A stretch of DNA of 64,000 nt. It comes from Methylobacterium sp. AMS5. GTDB taxonomy: Bacteria; Pseudomonadota; Alphaproteobacteria; Rhizobiales; Beijerinckiaceae. Below, in pieces: positions 10,253 through 19,453 of the stretch; position 1 is the first letter of the stretch, and every line of letters starts with the position of its first letter. Where the stretch lies: the NCBI RefSeq assembly GCF_001542815.1, contig NZ_CP006992.1, positions 3,787,501-3,851,500 of the forward strand, read 5' to 3'. The notes below the pieces were generated by a model that saw only the letters and a list, made by a program, of their open reading frames with translations, was not told the DNA's origin and ran no database searches. The translations under genes and the position numbers were made by a program.

Positions 10253-11518
10253 TCATACGGCCCTGGCGTAGCGGGCCAGGGCGAAGTCGGCGGCCGGGAT
10301 CGGCGGGGCGCTGCCCGAGACCACGTCGGCGAGCATGCGGCCGGAGCCGCAGGCCATGGTCCAGCCCAAGGTACCGTGACCGGTATTGGTGAAGAGGTTG
10401 GCGAACCGTGTCGGACCAACGATCGGCGTGCCGTCCGGTGTCATCGGCCGCAGGCCCGTCCAGAACGTGCCCGCCGTCGGATCGCCACCCCCCGGGAACA
10501 GATCGCGGACCGAGCGCTCAAGGGTCGCCCGGCGGGGTCCCCGCAGGGTGTGGCTGAAGCCCGCGAGTTCGGCCGTGCCGCCAACCCGGATGCGGTCGCC
10601 CAGGCGCGTGATCCCGACCTTGAAGGTCTCATCCATCACCGTCGAGACGGGAGCCCCCTCGGGGTCCATGACAGGCAGCGTCAGGGAATAGCCCTTCACC
10701 GGATAGACCGGGAGGTCGATCCCGAGGGGCCGCAGCAGCATCGGCGTGTAGCTGCCCATGGCGGCGACGTAGGCGTCGGCGGTGAGCACCTCGCCCGTAG
10801 CGGTGACGATCCCCGTGACGGACCCGCCGGCGTCGCGCAGGCCGGCGATGGCCGTGCCGTAGCGGAAGGTGACGCCGAGCTTCTCGCAGAGTGCGGCGAG
10901 GGAGGTCGTGAAGAGGTAGGCGTCCCCGGTCTCGTCGGCGGGCAGCCGCAGGCCTCCGACGATGGTTGCGCCAACCCTCGCCAGAGCCGGTTCGGCCCGG
11001 ATGCAGCCGGCGACATCGAGAACCTCGTAGGGGACCCCGTAGGCGTCGAGCACCGCCGTGTCATTGCCGACCTGATCGAGCTGCTTGGCCGTACGGAAGA
11101 TCTGGAGCGTGCCCTTCTCGCGGTGGTCGTAGGCGATGCCGGTCTCGGCCCTGAGTTCGCGCAAGGCATCGCGGCTGAACTCGGCGAGGCGGACCATCCG
11201 GCCCTTGTTGCGGGCGTAGGCCTCCTCCGTGCAGTTCGCCAGCATCCGCGCGAGCCAGCCGTAGAGCCGCGGCTCCACCCGGGGCCACATCACCAGGGGC
11301 CGATGGCGCATCATCAGCCATTTCAGCGCCTTGACCGGGATGCCGGGCGCGGCCCAGGGCGCCGAGTAGCCCGGGGAGATCTGGCCCGCATTGGCGAAGC
11401 TGGTCTCCAGGCCGGCGCCGGGCTGGCGATCCAGAACCGTCACCTGATGGCCGGCGCGGGCGAGGTAATAGGCCGAGGTGACGCCGACGACGCCGCCTCC
11501 GAGGATCATGACGTGCAT
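10253..11518 (-). CDS. dadA: D-amino-acid dehydrogenase small subunit
   Basis: FAD-dependent DAO-family dehydrogenase, 421 residues, oxidising D-alanine and other D-amino acids to 2-oxo acids and passing electrons to the quinone pool. The N-terminal dinucleotide fold is [20 protein letters not shown]. DadA-type landmarks follow: [31 protein letters not shown] and the C-terminal [20 protein letters not shown] 11516-11518 is 11 bp after the alr stop, so alr-dadA is one operon. With the upstream racemase it turns L-alanine into pyruvate plus ammonia. Confidence 0.95.
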   Translation of the reverse strand: MHVMILGGGVVGVTSAYYLARAGHQVTVLDRQPGAGLETSFANAGQISPGYSAPWAAPGIPVKALKWLMMRHRPLVMWPRVEPRLYGWLARMLANCTEEAYARNKGRMVRLAEFSRDALRELRAETGIAYDHREKGTLQIFRTAKQLDQVGNDTAVLDAYGVPYEVLDVAGCIRAEPALARVGATIVGGLRLPADETGDAYLFTTSLAALCEKLGVTFRYGTAIAGLRDAGGSVTGIVTATGEVLTADAYVAAMGSYTPMLLRPLGIDLPVYPVKGYSLTLPVMDPEGAPVSTVMDETFKVGITRLGDRIRVGGTAELAGFSHTLRGPRRATLERSVRDLFPGGGDPTAGTFWTGLRPMTPDGTPIVGPTRFANLFTNTGHGTLGWTMACGSGRMLADVVSGSAPPIPAADFALARYARAV

Positions 11519-11529
11519 GGATGAGGCCC

Positions 11530-12672
11530 TCAGGCGTCGCGATAGTGGCGGTGGAAGCGATGGCCGAGGCTCGTGAGAACCTCGTACCCGATCGTGCCGG
11601 CGGCGTCGGCCACGGCATCGAGGCTGCGCGCCCGGCCGACGACCTCGATCCAGCTTCCCGGGGCGACGGCGCCGGGGGGGGCATCCGTCGCGTCGATCAC
11701 GATGCTGTCCATCGAGACGCGGCCCAGGATGGGCAGGCGGTGGCCGTCCTGCCAGACCTCGCCGCGGCCCGAGGCGCTGCGCAGGAAGCCGTCCGCATAG
11801 CCGATGGCCACCGTGGCCAAGCGGCTGTCGCGCGCGACGCGGGCCGTGTGGCCGTAGCCCACCGCGGTCCCGGCCGGTACCTGCCGGACCTGCATCACGC
11901 GCGCCGCGAGGCCGACGACGGGCCGCATGGGGTTGGGGCGCCCGGCCTGGGGGGCGATCCCGTAGAGGGCGGCTCCCGGCCGGATGAGATCGTAATGGAA
12001 GTCCGCGCTCAGGAATGTGCCGGAGGAGGCCGCGAGGCTCGCAGGGACCCCGGGCAGGCGGGTGCGGAAGGCGTCGAACACCGTCCGCTGCGCGGCATTC
12101 GCCGGATCGTCCGGTCGGTCGGCGCAGGCGAGATGGCTCATCACAAGGCGCAGGTCGAGGCCGTCGAACCCGCCCGTGTCGAGGCAGGCGGCGGCCTCGT
12201 CCGGGGAGAAGCCGAACCGGGCCATGCCGCTGTCGATCTGCAGGATCGCCGGCAGGCGTCGTCCGAGCCGGGACGCGAGGGCACACCAGGCGGCTCGCTG
12301 CCCGTCGTCGTTCAGGACCGGCGTGAGATCGTGCGCATGGCACTCCCCCTCGGTGCCGGACGGAAGGCCGTGCAGGATCGAGATCCCGGGGGCCGGTCCG
12401 AGAATCCTGCGCAACGCGAGGCCCTCCTCGGCATGGGCGACGAAGAAGGAGCGGCAGCCCGCCCGCGCCAGGGCGGGGGCGACGCGTTCGATCCCCAGAC
12501 CGTAGGCATCCGCCTTGACAACGGCGGCGCACGCCGCCCGCGCAGCCATGGCCCGCAGGGCGCAGTAGTTGGCGGCGAGCGCCGCGAGGTCGACCGTCAG
12601 GACGGCGCTGGCCGTCGCCGGTACGGGAGGTCCAGCGGACGCGATGGGAGCGGTGCGGGCGAGGGCAGGCAA
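11530..12672 (-). CDS. alr: Alanine racemase (catabolic, dad-linked)
   Basis: Fold-type III PLP racemase, 380 residues. The PLP Lys is K53 in [10 protein letters not shown] and the second catalytic base is probably the Tyr of [12 protein letters not shown]. The substrate-entry region is SMDSIVID. It interconverts L- and D-alanine. Pairing with dadA and a divergent Lrp regulator suggests a catabolic (dadX-like) role. Cell-wall supply cannot be excluded, because I cannot see whether a second alr exists elsewhere. Confidence 0.93.
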   Translation of the reverse strand: MPALARTAPIASAGPPVPATASAVLTVDLAALAANYCALRAMAARAACAAVVKADAYGLGIERVAPALARAGCRSFFVAHAEEGLALRRILGPAPGISILHGLPSGTEGECHAHDLTPVLNDDGQRAAWCALASRLGRRLPAILQIDSGMARFGFSPDEAAACLDTGGFDGLDLRLVMSHLACADRPDDPANAAQRTVFDAFRTRLPGVPASLAASSGTFLSADFHYDLIRPGAALYGIAPQAGRPNPMRPVVGLAARVMQVRQVPAGTAVGYGHTARVARDSRLATVAIGYADGFLRSASGRGEVWQDGHRLPILGRVSMDSIVIDATDAPPGAVAPGSWIEVVGRARSLDAVADAAGTIGYEVLTSLGHRFHRHYRDA

Positions 12673-12815
12673 GGCGTCCGTCCGGAACGGGTTGTGGATA
12701 CGGTTACTCTACCGCATGATTCATCGAATTTCTCGTCAAACCGTCGAATAATGCGCTATATTTTACTGATCTATAGGATATAATTCGATCATATTGATTT
12801 TTCTGCGATGAGGCC
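12673..12815. promoter_or_regulatory. AT-rich divergent promoter region between alr and the Lrp-type gene
   Basis: This 143-bp interval is far more AT-rich than its surroundings, especially 12745-12800 (TGCGCTATATTTTACTGATC and following TATA-rich sequence). Lrp/AsnC proteins bind degenerate AT-rich arrays, so control of both genes from here is likely. I did not find one clear palindrome. Confidence 0.5.
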
Positions 12816-13265
12816 ATGGACGACATTGATCGGCGCATCATCCGCATGCTCAGGGCGAACGGCCGCATCAGCAACGCGGACCTCGCGGAGGCCGTGGGCC
12901 TATCGGCGTCCGCCTGCCACCGAAGGGTGGGATTGCTGGAAAGTTCGGGGGTCATACGCGGATACACGGCGCTGATCGAAGCACCGTCCGAGGAGGGCGG
13001 ACTGGTCGTGCTCACGCAGTTCACCCTCGACCGGCAGACCGAGGAGTTCCTTAACCAATTCGAGGCCGCGGTGCGCCGCTGCCCGGAGGTTCAGGATTGT
13101 TATTTGATGACCGGAATCGCCGATTATTTGGTCAAGCTCAAAGTGAGGGATGCGGCCGACTACGAGCGGTTGCACAAGGAGGTGCTTTCTCGGCTTCCCG
13201 GTGTCTCACGCCTACAATCCAGCTTCGCGATCCGGACAATTGTGTCACCGGCGAGCAGGATTTGA
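12816..13265 (+). CDS. Lrp/AsnC-family transcriptional regulator
   Basis: 149 residues with an N-terminal winged HTH (MDDIDRRIIRMLRANGRISN, then LAEAVGLSASACHRRVGLLE) and a C-terminal RAM ligand domain (VQDCYLMTGIADYLVKLKVRD). It is divergent from alr-dadA. Such regulators commonly activate alanine catabolism in response to alanine (DadR/AlaR type). The exact ligand is inference. Confidence 0.9.
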   Translation: MDDIDRRIIRMLRANGRISNADLAEAVGLSASACHRRVGLLESSGVIRGYTALIEAPSEEGGLVVLTQFTLDRQTEEFLNQFEAAVRRCPEVQDCYLMTGIADYLVKLKVRDAADYERLHKEVLSRLPGVSRLQSSFAIRTIVSPASRI

Positions 13266-13952
13266 TCCTGCAGGATTTAAACTTCCTTCGTTTGACGACC
13301 AAAAAATCCCTGATTTAAACTGAGATTAATTCAAACAAAATGGCGATTATGCACTTTGCAAACCGACCGTTATCATGGTCCGTGTTCGACCATGCGAAAG
13401 TTGGCACCAGGCAGAGGGTTCATGGCACCTTGGGACGCAACATCTGGCGCATAGGACAAAATTCCTTGTCGCAGAGGACCGCTGTCACTGCCGCCCGGGG
13501 CATCTGTATTCCCGACCAGTGAGGGTCCCTCAGGAGCCGGGCTGAGGTAAAACGGGAAACCCTCCCGAAGGATGGTGCAGGCCCTGGCCCTCCGAGGCTG
13601 AGCAACGCCCGGGCTTATTAATTCGGCGGGTCCAGGCTGTCCTCGACCTTATGGAGGGTGAGATGAACTGGGTGGATTGGGTGCTGCAGATGGAAGCCTT
13701 CGTCCGCGAGGACGATCAGGAGGGGAGGGCCGGCACCCTCGGGGGGACTGGACCACGCCGACGTCATCTGGGCCGCCTGGTCGAACGACGGGCATACGCC
13801 GGTGATACGGGTCATCCGCGGCCGTGACCTGTCGGGGCCTTACAGTTTGCCGGTAGCGATGGGTCGCGGTGCACAAGGTCGAGATCGCACCTGCCGATAT
13901 ACGATGTCGATTATGCCGCTAATCAACCCGCTAAGTGGTTGAAATAGACGGG
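13266..13952. other. Interval between the Lrp gene and the tRNA with no firm gene
   Basis: The first 120 bp are AT-rich (TTAAACTTCC, AAAAAATCCC, TTAAACTGAG). The remainder is mixed and carries only the weak candidate at 13663. I see no repeat or recognisable coding remnant. Confidence 0.5.
13663..13827 (+). CDS. Possible small protein, 54 residues
   Basis: Short frame MNWVDWVLQMEAFVREDDQ... preceded by GGAGGGTGAG, a strong ribosome site. Its latter half is Arg/Gly-rich and looks like uncharacterised GC-rich sequence. An overlapping minus-strand frame (13618-13815) is about equally open. It is supported only by the ribosome site. Confidence 0.25.
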   Translation: MNWVDWVLQMEAFVREDDQEGRAGTLGGTGPRRRHLGRLVERRAYAGDTGHPRP

Positions 13953-14028
13953 TGGTAGGCCCGGCCGGACTCGAACCGACAACCAGACCGTTATGAGCGG
14001 TCGGCTCTAACCATTGAGCTACAGGCCC
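13953..14028 (-). tRNA. tRNA with CAT anticodon, probably tRNA-Ile2 (lysidine-modified) or elongator tRNA-Met
   Basis: A full 76-nt cloverleaf can be drawn on the minus strand. The acceptor GGGCCTG pairs with CGGGCCT (one G-U at the end), the D arm is GCTC/GAGC, the anticodon stem GACCG/CGGTC encloses loop CTCATAA, the T arm is GTCGG-TTCGAGT-CCGGC, and ACCA is encoded. CAT can be Ile2 or Met. The acceptor and D-arm resemble known tRNA-Ile2 more than initiator Met (no C1-A72 mismatch, no GGG/CCC in the anticodon stem). Confidence 0.93.
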
Positions 14029-14339
14029 GCGCTCTTTGCCTGTCCATTACTGACGCTCAACACTGGCTCTCGAAGACAGGTTGGGCGACAGAAACGACGA
14101 CAGAAACGCCGCTTTTGAGTAGCCGTGCAGGGGGCTTCCGGCAAGCCCTCCACGCATGACCGCTGGCCGCCGAGACCAAGCCGCGCCTCGATCGGACCGG
14201 CCTGATCCGAGCCCCACCATCGACGAACGCTTCGAGGCCAACGCGCACGGGCGCAAAGCGTGTGAACCCGATCGGCCGGTAAGACTGAAGCAACCGGATG
14301 CCCCTATGCCGTCGGCCCCACCATCAGCCGGCAGCCAGG
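14029..14339. other. Interval after the tRNA without a supported gene
   Basis: Several overlapping open frames exist on both strands, but none has a ribosome site or recognisable sequence. No integrase or copy of the tRNA end was seen. Confidence 0.4.
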
Positions 14340-14735
14340 ATGCTCCTTCCCGAACTCGCGCCCGACTCGCTCCCGCCCCAAGCCGCCGAATGGCGCAAAG
14401 CCTTCGGCGCACTCCGTCCGACTGCACCCCCTTGCCGGTATCTCGGCACCACGGCCTGGGCGAACATCCACGAGGCCTGCACCGACTTCATCGAGCGCTT
14501 CGGCGCCGAGGCCGTGCGCCTGGGCTGGACCGCGCCGCAGATCTTCGGCGTCCATCCCGAGCACGGGACGTTGCGCGTGGATTGGTGCGGAGTGATGATC
14601 ACAGGAGGGCAGAAGGCGATCGGCATCGAGCCGAGCCGGATCCTGTTCGGCAATGTGAGCGGCTACCGGAACACGCCCGGCGTACCGACCGGCCTACCGA
14701 TCTGGGAGTTCGCGGCCCGTCGCGGCGGGACATGA
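14340..14735 (+). CDS. Hypothetical protein, 131 residues
   Basis: From ATG 14340 the product MLLPELAPDSLPPQAAEWRK is soluble. It has an AWANIHEACTDFIERFGAEA helix and a VHPEHGTLRVDWCGVMITGG segment. The composition is normal for a real protein, and the opposite strand gives only Arg/Pro-rich translations. I do not recognise the family. It is the first of a run of small genes after the tRNA. Confidence 0.55.
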   Translation: MLLPELAPDSLPPQAAEWRKAFGALRPTAPPCRYLGTTAWANIHEACTDFIERFGAEAVRLGWTAPQIFGVHPEHGTLRVDWCGVMITGGQKAIGIEPSRILFGNVSGYRNTPGVPTGLPIWEFAARRGGT

Positions 14736-14844
14736 CCGACGACGCACCGGACGCGCTCAGTCGAGAGCGACATCGCGCCCCTCGAAGGGCGACGAACGCC
14801 CGCGATGACCTAACCGCCGCTCACGTCCATGGAGCGGCGGCCGG

Positions 14845-15057
14845 CTACCGTGTGGCCGATCCGGAGAATACGTGCGGCTCGGAGGGGCGATTCGTCGAAA
14901 GCGCACTCGGCTCGGCCGTATGGGAACAGGCACCGGCCTGCACCCCGCTTTCGCAGGCCGTCTTCGGCTCGGCATGGCCGAGGCGAGTCGTCGCCGCTGC
15001 ACTCGACAGCACGAGGACGAGGGCAACGAGCAGGCGGTAGAGAGGAAGACCGATCAT
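14845..15057 (-). CDS. Hypothetical small secreted protein
   Basis: 70 residues. MIGLPLYRLLVALVLVLSSA is a plausible signal peptide with cleavage after GHA. The mature part is about 40 residues with two Cys (TACESGVQAGACSH), possibly a disulfide. No family is recognised. Confidence 0.45.
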   Translation of the reverse strand: MIGLPLYRLLVALVLVLSSAAATTRLGHAEPKTACESGVQAGACSHTAEPSALSTNRPSEPHVFSGSATR

Positions 15058-15294
15058 CGTCGTGGCTCGGGCGGGGACGAGACTGAGGGGATCAGCTCGG
15101 CTGCGGGGCGGGCACGCGAATCGCGGCCATCGGGCCGCGGATCGGATCGAAGACGGTGATGGTCATCGCGGATGCTCGTGAACGTGGTTGGATCGACGTG
15201 TCCCGCTAACACCTTTGTCCGCGATGGTTTCCACACCCTGTTCGGATATCGTGAGCCATCCGTTAAGGCTGATCCGTCGGGAAGCGCCGCCGCC

Positions 15295-15396
15295 TCACCA
15301 GGGCAGGAAGCGATCGGAAGCCGGTCGCCCGGCCACCATGAATGCGATCGCACCGATGACGCCTGCGAGCACGACAAAAACCTCGGTCCCGAACAT
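15295..15396 (-). CDS. Possible 33-residue membrane microprotein
   Basis: The frame MFGTEVFVVLAGVIGAIAFM plus a short polar tail (VAGRPASDRFLPW) is preceded on the minus strand by GAGGGGGAAAGC, a strong ribosome site. It would be a single-span membrane peptide with a cytoplasmic or periplasmic tail of 13 residues. It rests on the ribosome site and hydrophobic pattern only. Confidence 0.4.
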   Translation of the reverse strand: MFGTEVFVVLAGVIGAIAFMVAGRPASDRFLPW

Positions 15397-15545
15397 GCTT
15401 TCCCCCTCGGCCCGGCTTGGGCGAGGTGCGTCTGAAGCGAGGTTGAGGCGGCAACGTAGCCCGCAGAGCGTCCTCGTCGTCGCAGTCGGGGTGGGCGGTG
15501 GTAAGAACCTCTCGCGTCGCCCGATGAGCGAACGTAGGTTGTGGC

Positions 15546-15764
15546 ATGCCCGCTGCCCGCTGCGTCCACTACATCGGCTTCAAGGACGACCGCTACTGGA
15601 ACGCCTTCCGGATCTGGGGCGGCCCCACGATGATCCATCGGCGCTGGGACCGCATTGCCAAGCACGACATAGGCCCGGACGACGTGGCGATCTTCGCCGA
15701 CGGCGATGAGCACCAGCCCTTGGCGGACTACAACGCGACCGACATCGACGAGCGATGGCTATGA
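15546..15764 (+). CDS. Hypothetical protein, 72 residues
   Basis: Small acidic protein MPAARCVHYIGFKDDRYWNA..., rich in aromatics, with RIWGGPTMIHRRWDRIAKHD. Composition and codon use are coding-like. It overlaps the next gene by 10 bp, suggesting co-translation. The family is not recognised. Confidence 0.6.
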   Translation: MPAARCVHYIGFKDDRYWNAFRIWGGPTMIHRRWDRIAKHDIGPDDVAIFADGDEHQPLADYNATDIDERWL

Positions 15765-16066
15765 CGAACATCATCCGCCCCAATTTCGGTGGCCGCGACC
15801 GCGAAGCTGAGCCAGCGATGGCGGCCGAGGCGCTCCACATCTACGGGACCGCAGCAGGCTATCTCGTGGCCCTGCTGGAGGACGCAGGCGGGCCCGAAGG
15901 GCGATGCCTCAAGGTCGTCACCGGCTCCGTCGGCGGAAACGTGTTCGAGACCGTCGCCGTAATGCCCGCCACGGACGAAGGACGCATCGATGCCGATATG
16001 GCCGCCATGGCGGTTCTGCGCGCGCTGGAGGTTGTCGAGCAGGGCAGCGGGCCGGCCTCTGCCTGA
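15755..16066 (+). CDS. Hypothetical protein, 103 residues
   Basis: The product MAMTNIIRPNFGGRDREAEP continues with a central LHIYGTAAGYLVALLEDAGG and a C-terminal helix MAAMAVLRALEVVEQG. It overlaps the preceding small gene. A related motif, HVHGAAAGYRVADPENTCGSEGR, can be read at 14820-14890 (+), so a paralogous fragment may lie upstream. Function unknown. Confidence 0.6.
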   Translation: MAMTNIIRPNFGGRDREAEPAMAAEALHIYGTAAGYLVALLEDAGGPEGRCLKVVTGSVGGNVFETVAVMPATDEGRIDADMAAMAVLRALEVVEQGSGPASA

Positions 16067-16149
16067 GGCGCTGCGGGGACAACGGGAGCGTCTTGTCGGC
16101 CCCGCGGCTTTCTCGAAAGGGCCGTCGTCGATGCTCTATCCTACCGACC

Positions 16150-17211
16150 TCACTGCACCGCCTCGATCGCCTTCTGGGCATCCCGATGATCCTGCTCGGA
16201 GGCTTCGGGTGCGTCTTGTCGCGCCGGTGCCTGCGGCGCCCGGCATAGATCGACCCAAATCGGGAAATGATCGGACCCGACATCGTTCAGGCGCTGCATG
16301 TCGCTCAAGAGAAAATGCTCGCTGAAAAAGATGTGGTCGAGGGGCCAGCGTGCAAACGGATATTGCGCATGGAAGGTCGAGAACAGGCCGCGCCCGTGAC
16401 GGGGATCGAGAAGGCCGCTGATGTTCTGGAACAGTCGATTCGTGTGTGACCAGGCCACGTCGTTGAGGTCGCCGGCGACGATGGTCGAACCCTTGGTTTT
16501 CGCGACCTCTCGGGCGACCACGACGAGCTCGGCATCGCGCGGCGCGCTGCTATGGCCCGGATGGGGCGGCCGTGGGTGCAGCCCGTAGAACGTGACCGGC
16601 TCGCCGCTGGGCAGAACCACCGTTGTGCGTAACGACGGAACGTCCTCCTGCAACAGGAAGCGGATTGTCGGATCGCGCAAGGGAAGGCGGGAATAGAACA
16701 GCAGGCCGTAGGTGTTGTCCTGCGGGTGTTCGACGCGATGCGGATAATGCGCGTGCAGCGGAGCCATCGCGGCGTGCCATCCCGCATCGGTTTCGAGCAG
16801 CAACACCAGATCGGGCGCCTTGGCAGCAATGAGATCGAGCGCCGCACCGTACGCGCGGTTCGATTGGAGCACGTTGAGGACGAGGAGGCTGATGCGGTCA
16901 CCCGGACGACACGACTCCGCTGCCTTTGCCTGGGGCGCCGCCACGCGCGTGAACGGCAGGATGTAGCTGGCTTGCAGGGCAAGAGCTGCGACCATGGAGG
17001 CGGCCAGAGTCAGAGCCGTGCCGTCCCGGGAGATCGCGAGAAGCCCGACGCTGCTGACAGCCAGCGCGACCGCGATCTGAAGCCGGGGAAAGTCCAGGCT
17101 GCGGATGATACCAAAGTTCGTCGGAATCAAGGGTAGCAACGTCGCGACAATCAGCAGTAGCGCGACAATTTTCAAGGCGATCGACAAATAATCCAAGTCT
17201 CTTCCAATCAA
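16150..17211 (-). CDS. Membrane-anchored endonuclease/exonuclease/phosphatase-fold protein
   Basis: 353 residues. Three hydrophobic segments lie within residues 1-90. An EEP (DNase I-like) domain follows with LLVLNVLQSN, the metal Glu in LLLLETDAGW, GLHPRPPHP, GDLNDVAW and the terminal GSDHFPIWVDL (catalytic Asp-His). The membrane N-terminus suggests an extracytoplasmic phosphodiesterase acting on lipid headgroups or secreted nucleic acid. The substrate is unknown. The last 25 residues are Ala/Gln/Glu-rich. Confidence 0.8.
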   Translation of the reverse strand: MIGRDLDYLSIALKIVALLLIVATLLPLIPTNFGIIRSLDFPRLQIAVALAVSSVGLLAISRDGTALTLAASMVAALALQASYILPFTRVAAPQAKAAESCRPGDRISLLVLNVLQSNRAYGAALDLIAAKAPDLVLLLETDAGWHAAMAPLHAHYPHRVEHPQDNTYGLLFYSRLPLRDPTIRFLLQEDVPSLRTTVVLPSGEPVTFYGLHPRPPHPGHSSAPRDAELVVVAREVAKTKGSTIVAGDLNDVAWSHTNRLFQNISGLLDPRHGRGLFSTFHAQYPFARWPLDHIFFSEHFLLSDMQRLNDVGSDHFPIWVDLCRAPQAPARQDAPEASEQDHRDAQKAIEAVQ

Positions 17212-17241
17212 TCGGAGCCCGACCCACGCCGATGCAGGCCG

Positions 17242-17952
17242 CTATGCCGGAAGAACCACCACCTTCGTCTTCACCGGGGTTCGCGCGTAGAGATGGATCA
17301 TATCCTGACTGAGCAAGCCGACGCAGCCGCTCGTGATGCCACTTCCGATCGATTCGGGGTCGCTGCTGGCGTAGATCGTGTAGAGCGTGTAGGCGCCGCC
17401 CTGATAGAGGTGCAGGGTGCGGGCACCGAGCGGGTTGTCGAGGCCGCCCGGCATCCCACGGGCGTATTGAGCGGCTTCGGGCTGACGCCGGATCATCTCT
17501 TTAGGCGGCGTCCAAGTCGCCCATTCGGACTTGCGGCCGACATATGCGTCGCCGCTCCACAAGAACCCGTCGCGTCCCACATTGGCGCCGTAGCGGGTGG
17601 CGGATCCGTCGCCCTCGACGCGGTAGACATAGTAGTTGCGCGGATCGACGATGATCGTTCCAGCCGCTTCTTTGGTCTCGTAGCGAACCGTCCGGCGGTA
17701 ATACTTTGGATTGACCTTGCTGATATCGACCGCCGGGATCGGGAATTTCTCGTCCGGCATCGGTCCGTAGACCTTCGCCGCATCGGCAAGCATCGTGCCG
17801 TCGGACGTCACGCAACCACCGAGCCCGAATGCGCCGAGGGTGGCAGCCGAGCCGACCAGAAACGAGCGGCGGCCAAGACGCCGTGACCGGCATCCGAGCA
17901 GAGCGGTCTCGTCCGAACCGCCAGCGTCGGCGTGCCCACCATCGATCGTCAT
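17242..17952 (-). CDS. L,D-transpeptidase (YkuD domain)
   Basis: 236 residues. The N-terminal GRRSFLVGSAATLGAFGLGGC is a twin-arginine signal with a lipobox-like LGGC. The YkuD domain ends with the catalytic SGITSGCVGLLSQDMIHLY, and RTLHLYQGG holds a conserved His. It would cross-link peptidoglycan through diaminopimelate or attach lipoprotein to it. It lies 30 bp upstream of the EEP gene in the same direction, so the two are probably co-transcribed. Confidence 0.88.
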   Translation of the reverse strand: MTIDGGHADAGGSDETALLGCRSRRLGRRSFLVGSAATLGAFGLGGCVTSDGTMLADAAKVYGPMPDEKFPIPAVDISKVNPKYYRRTVRYETKEAAGTIIVDPRNYYVYRVEGDGSATRYGANVGRDGFLWSGDAYVGRKSEWATWTPPKEMIRRQPEAAQYARGMPGGLDNPLGARTLHLYQGGAYTLYTIYASSDPESIGSGITSGCVGLLSQDMIHLYARTPVKTKVVVLPA

Positions 17953-18267
17953 GCTTCAGGGCTTTCCACATCCTGCGGTGCGATGGGGCAATGCATCGGC
18001 ATCAATCCGGCCATCGTAAGGCTAAGCTGAGAGTGCGGCGACTCGGCCCGCCTGGCAAGTGCGGCGCGCCGTCGATCGATGGCCCCGCAACGATGCCGCC
18101 GCTTCGCTCCGAACCGCACACGGCCGGCCCGCGGATGATTCGCTTGGCTCGATGCCCGATGACTGTCACGGGATGCCTCGCTGGCGAACCTTCACGTTGC
18201 AAGCGCTGTCAGTCCGGATGTCGCCGTGCGGAAGCTTCGCGCTAGCTGTAGACCGCGGGCCGCTTTG

Positions 18268-18693
18268 ATGGCTGCGCGTCCTCTCATGCCTGCGAAGGAC
18301 GAGAGGCTCGGGAACGGTGAGGACGCATCCTTGAACGAACAGACCATTCGAAAAGGTCAGCCGGGTGAAGATCCTCGCACCACCGCCGTCCTGATCCTCG
18401 TCGCGATACGCGAGGCCAGCGCTCATCTTGGCAAGCTGCTCCGGCTGGCGCGAACGGAAGTCCGCGGCAACCTCCGTATGCTCGCCCTGCTTGTGCTCCT
18501 GTTCGGCGGGGCGCTCCTGTTGGTGCTCGCCTCGCTGGTCCTGTTTCTGATCGCCTTGCGGGACGCATTGGCTGCGCTGATCGGCGACGACGCGCTGGCG
18601 GCGTTGATCGTGGCCATGCCGTTCGTCGCCGCCACAGCGATTCTGACGCGCCTTGGCTTCAAGTGGATGAGCCTACGCGCGCCGGTCGGCTGA
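18268..18693 (+). CDS. Phage-holin-family/DUF1469-type membrane protein
   Basis: About 141 residues from ATG 18268 (or 135 from ATG 18286). A hydrophilic N-terminal 60 residues precede HLGKLLRLARTEVRGNLRML and two hydrophobic hairpin segments, LALLVLLFGGALLLVLASLV and ALIVAMPFVAATAILTRLGF. This matches the layout of the Actinobacterial holin-X/DUF1469 family, small inner-membrane proteins of uncertain role that often lie near stress genes. The name does not imply a phage origin. Confidence 0.6.
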   Translation: MAARPLMPAKDERLGNGEDASLNEQTIRKGQPGEDPRTTAVLILVAIREASAHLGKLLRLARTEVRGNLRMLALLVLLFGGALLLVLASLVLFLIALRDALAALIGDDALAALIVAMPFVAATAILTRLGFKWMSLRAPVG

Positions 18694-18727
18694 GCTGTCC
18701 GCCGAAGGTGGTTTGCGGATGCCGGCA

Positions 18728-19222
18728 TCAGGCCCAGGCGACCCGGCCGCGGAACGCAAAACCGGCGTAGAACAGGCTGACCCCGGTGAACCCGGTCTCC
18801 CGCAGCAGGGCCTCGCCTTCCTCGGGTGAAAGGATCGGCAGGCGTTCTTCGATCCCAATCCTGGCGCTCTCGGCCTGCGCGCGATCGATGCCGGACCTCC
18901 TAAAGCGCGCACATTCGCTCCTGACGCTCGATCAAGTGGAGTGTCGGGATACAGGTGGCGCCATCGAACGGCCCTTCCGGCGCAGTGTCGATCCGTCCTT
19001 CGTGCAGGTGTGCCCGGTCCGCGAGGTTGCCGAGGGTGAGGCGTGCGAGGTCGAGCATCGCCGCAGACGGATCGACACCGACGAACGACCAACTGGGTTG
19101 GCCCTCGGCGAACACCTTGAGTTCGAGGCCGCCGCCAGCCCCGAGAACCCGCACCTGCGCGTCGTCCGGGGCGCGCTCCGCGAGGCGCAGCATCGCCATG
19201 CGCTGCAGGCCAGCCTCAAGCA
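18728..19222 (-). pseudogene. Broken class I SAM-dependent methyltransferase
   Basis: Reading right to left, frame 1 gives LAERAPDDAQVRVLGAGGGL, then the SAM-binding acidic region FVGVDPSAAMLDLARLTLG and ATCIPTLHLIERQERM, and stops. Frame 2 then gives the normal C-terminus IEERLPILSPEEGEALLRET with FTGVSLFYAGFAFRGRVAWA. The middle segment expected after the ERxER motif is missing and the frame changes near 18890. The N-terminus is cut by a dispersed repeat at 19219. It is therefore an internal deletion plus frameshift plus 5' loss, and no working enzyme is expected. Confidence 0.75.
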
Positions 19223-19270
19223 TCGTCTTTTTTCCAACGCCGGCAACCACCTTTCGGGACGATGCTCTAG
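19219..19270. repeat. Dispersed repeat, family A, inserted at the 5' end of the broken methyltransferase
   Basis: AGCATCGTC, a CGGCAACCACCTTTCGGGAC core and the end ACGATGCTCTAG match the other family-A blocks. The methyltransferase reading frame loses homology exactly here. Confidence 0.75.
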
Positions 19271-19453
19271 CCAGGCACTATGCGCGGTGGGTTGTCCGCG
19301 TATCGGGCAATGGCTTGCGGGCCAGGGAAGGCATCCATGCCGGATGGTCTCACGCTCCCTGATCGTGCAGCGCCTTCATCATGAGGCCCGACAGAAACCC
19401 GGCACCGGCCATCGCGGTTGGCTGAGGCCGTCAGAGCCAATTCGGAGGCGGGA

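Noticed and set aside
13618..13815. 65-residue minus frame after the Lrp gene
   Set aside because: Looks plausible in composition but has no ribosome site and overlaps the plus frame at 13663. Neither was strong enough to promote.
13953..14028. tRNA as phage attachment site
   Set aside because: No integrase, and I could not find a second copy of its 3' end in the window.
15172..15435. Plus frame of 87 residues
   Set aside because: Overlaps the minus microprotein with the better ribosome site and has no coding signature.
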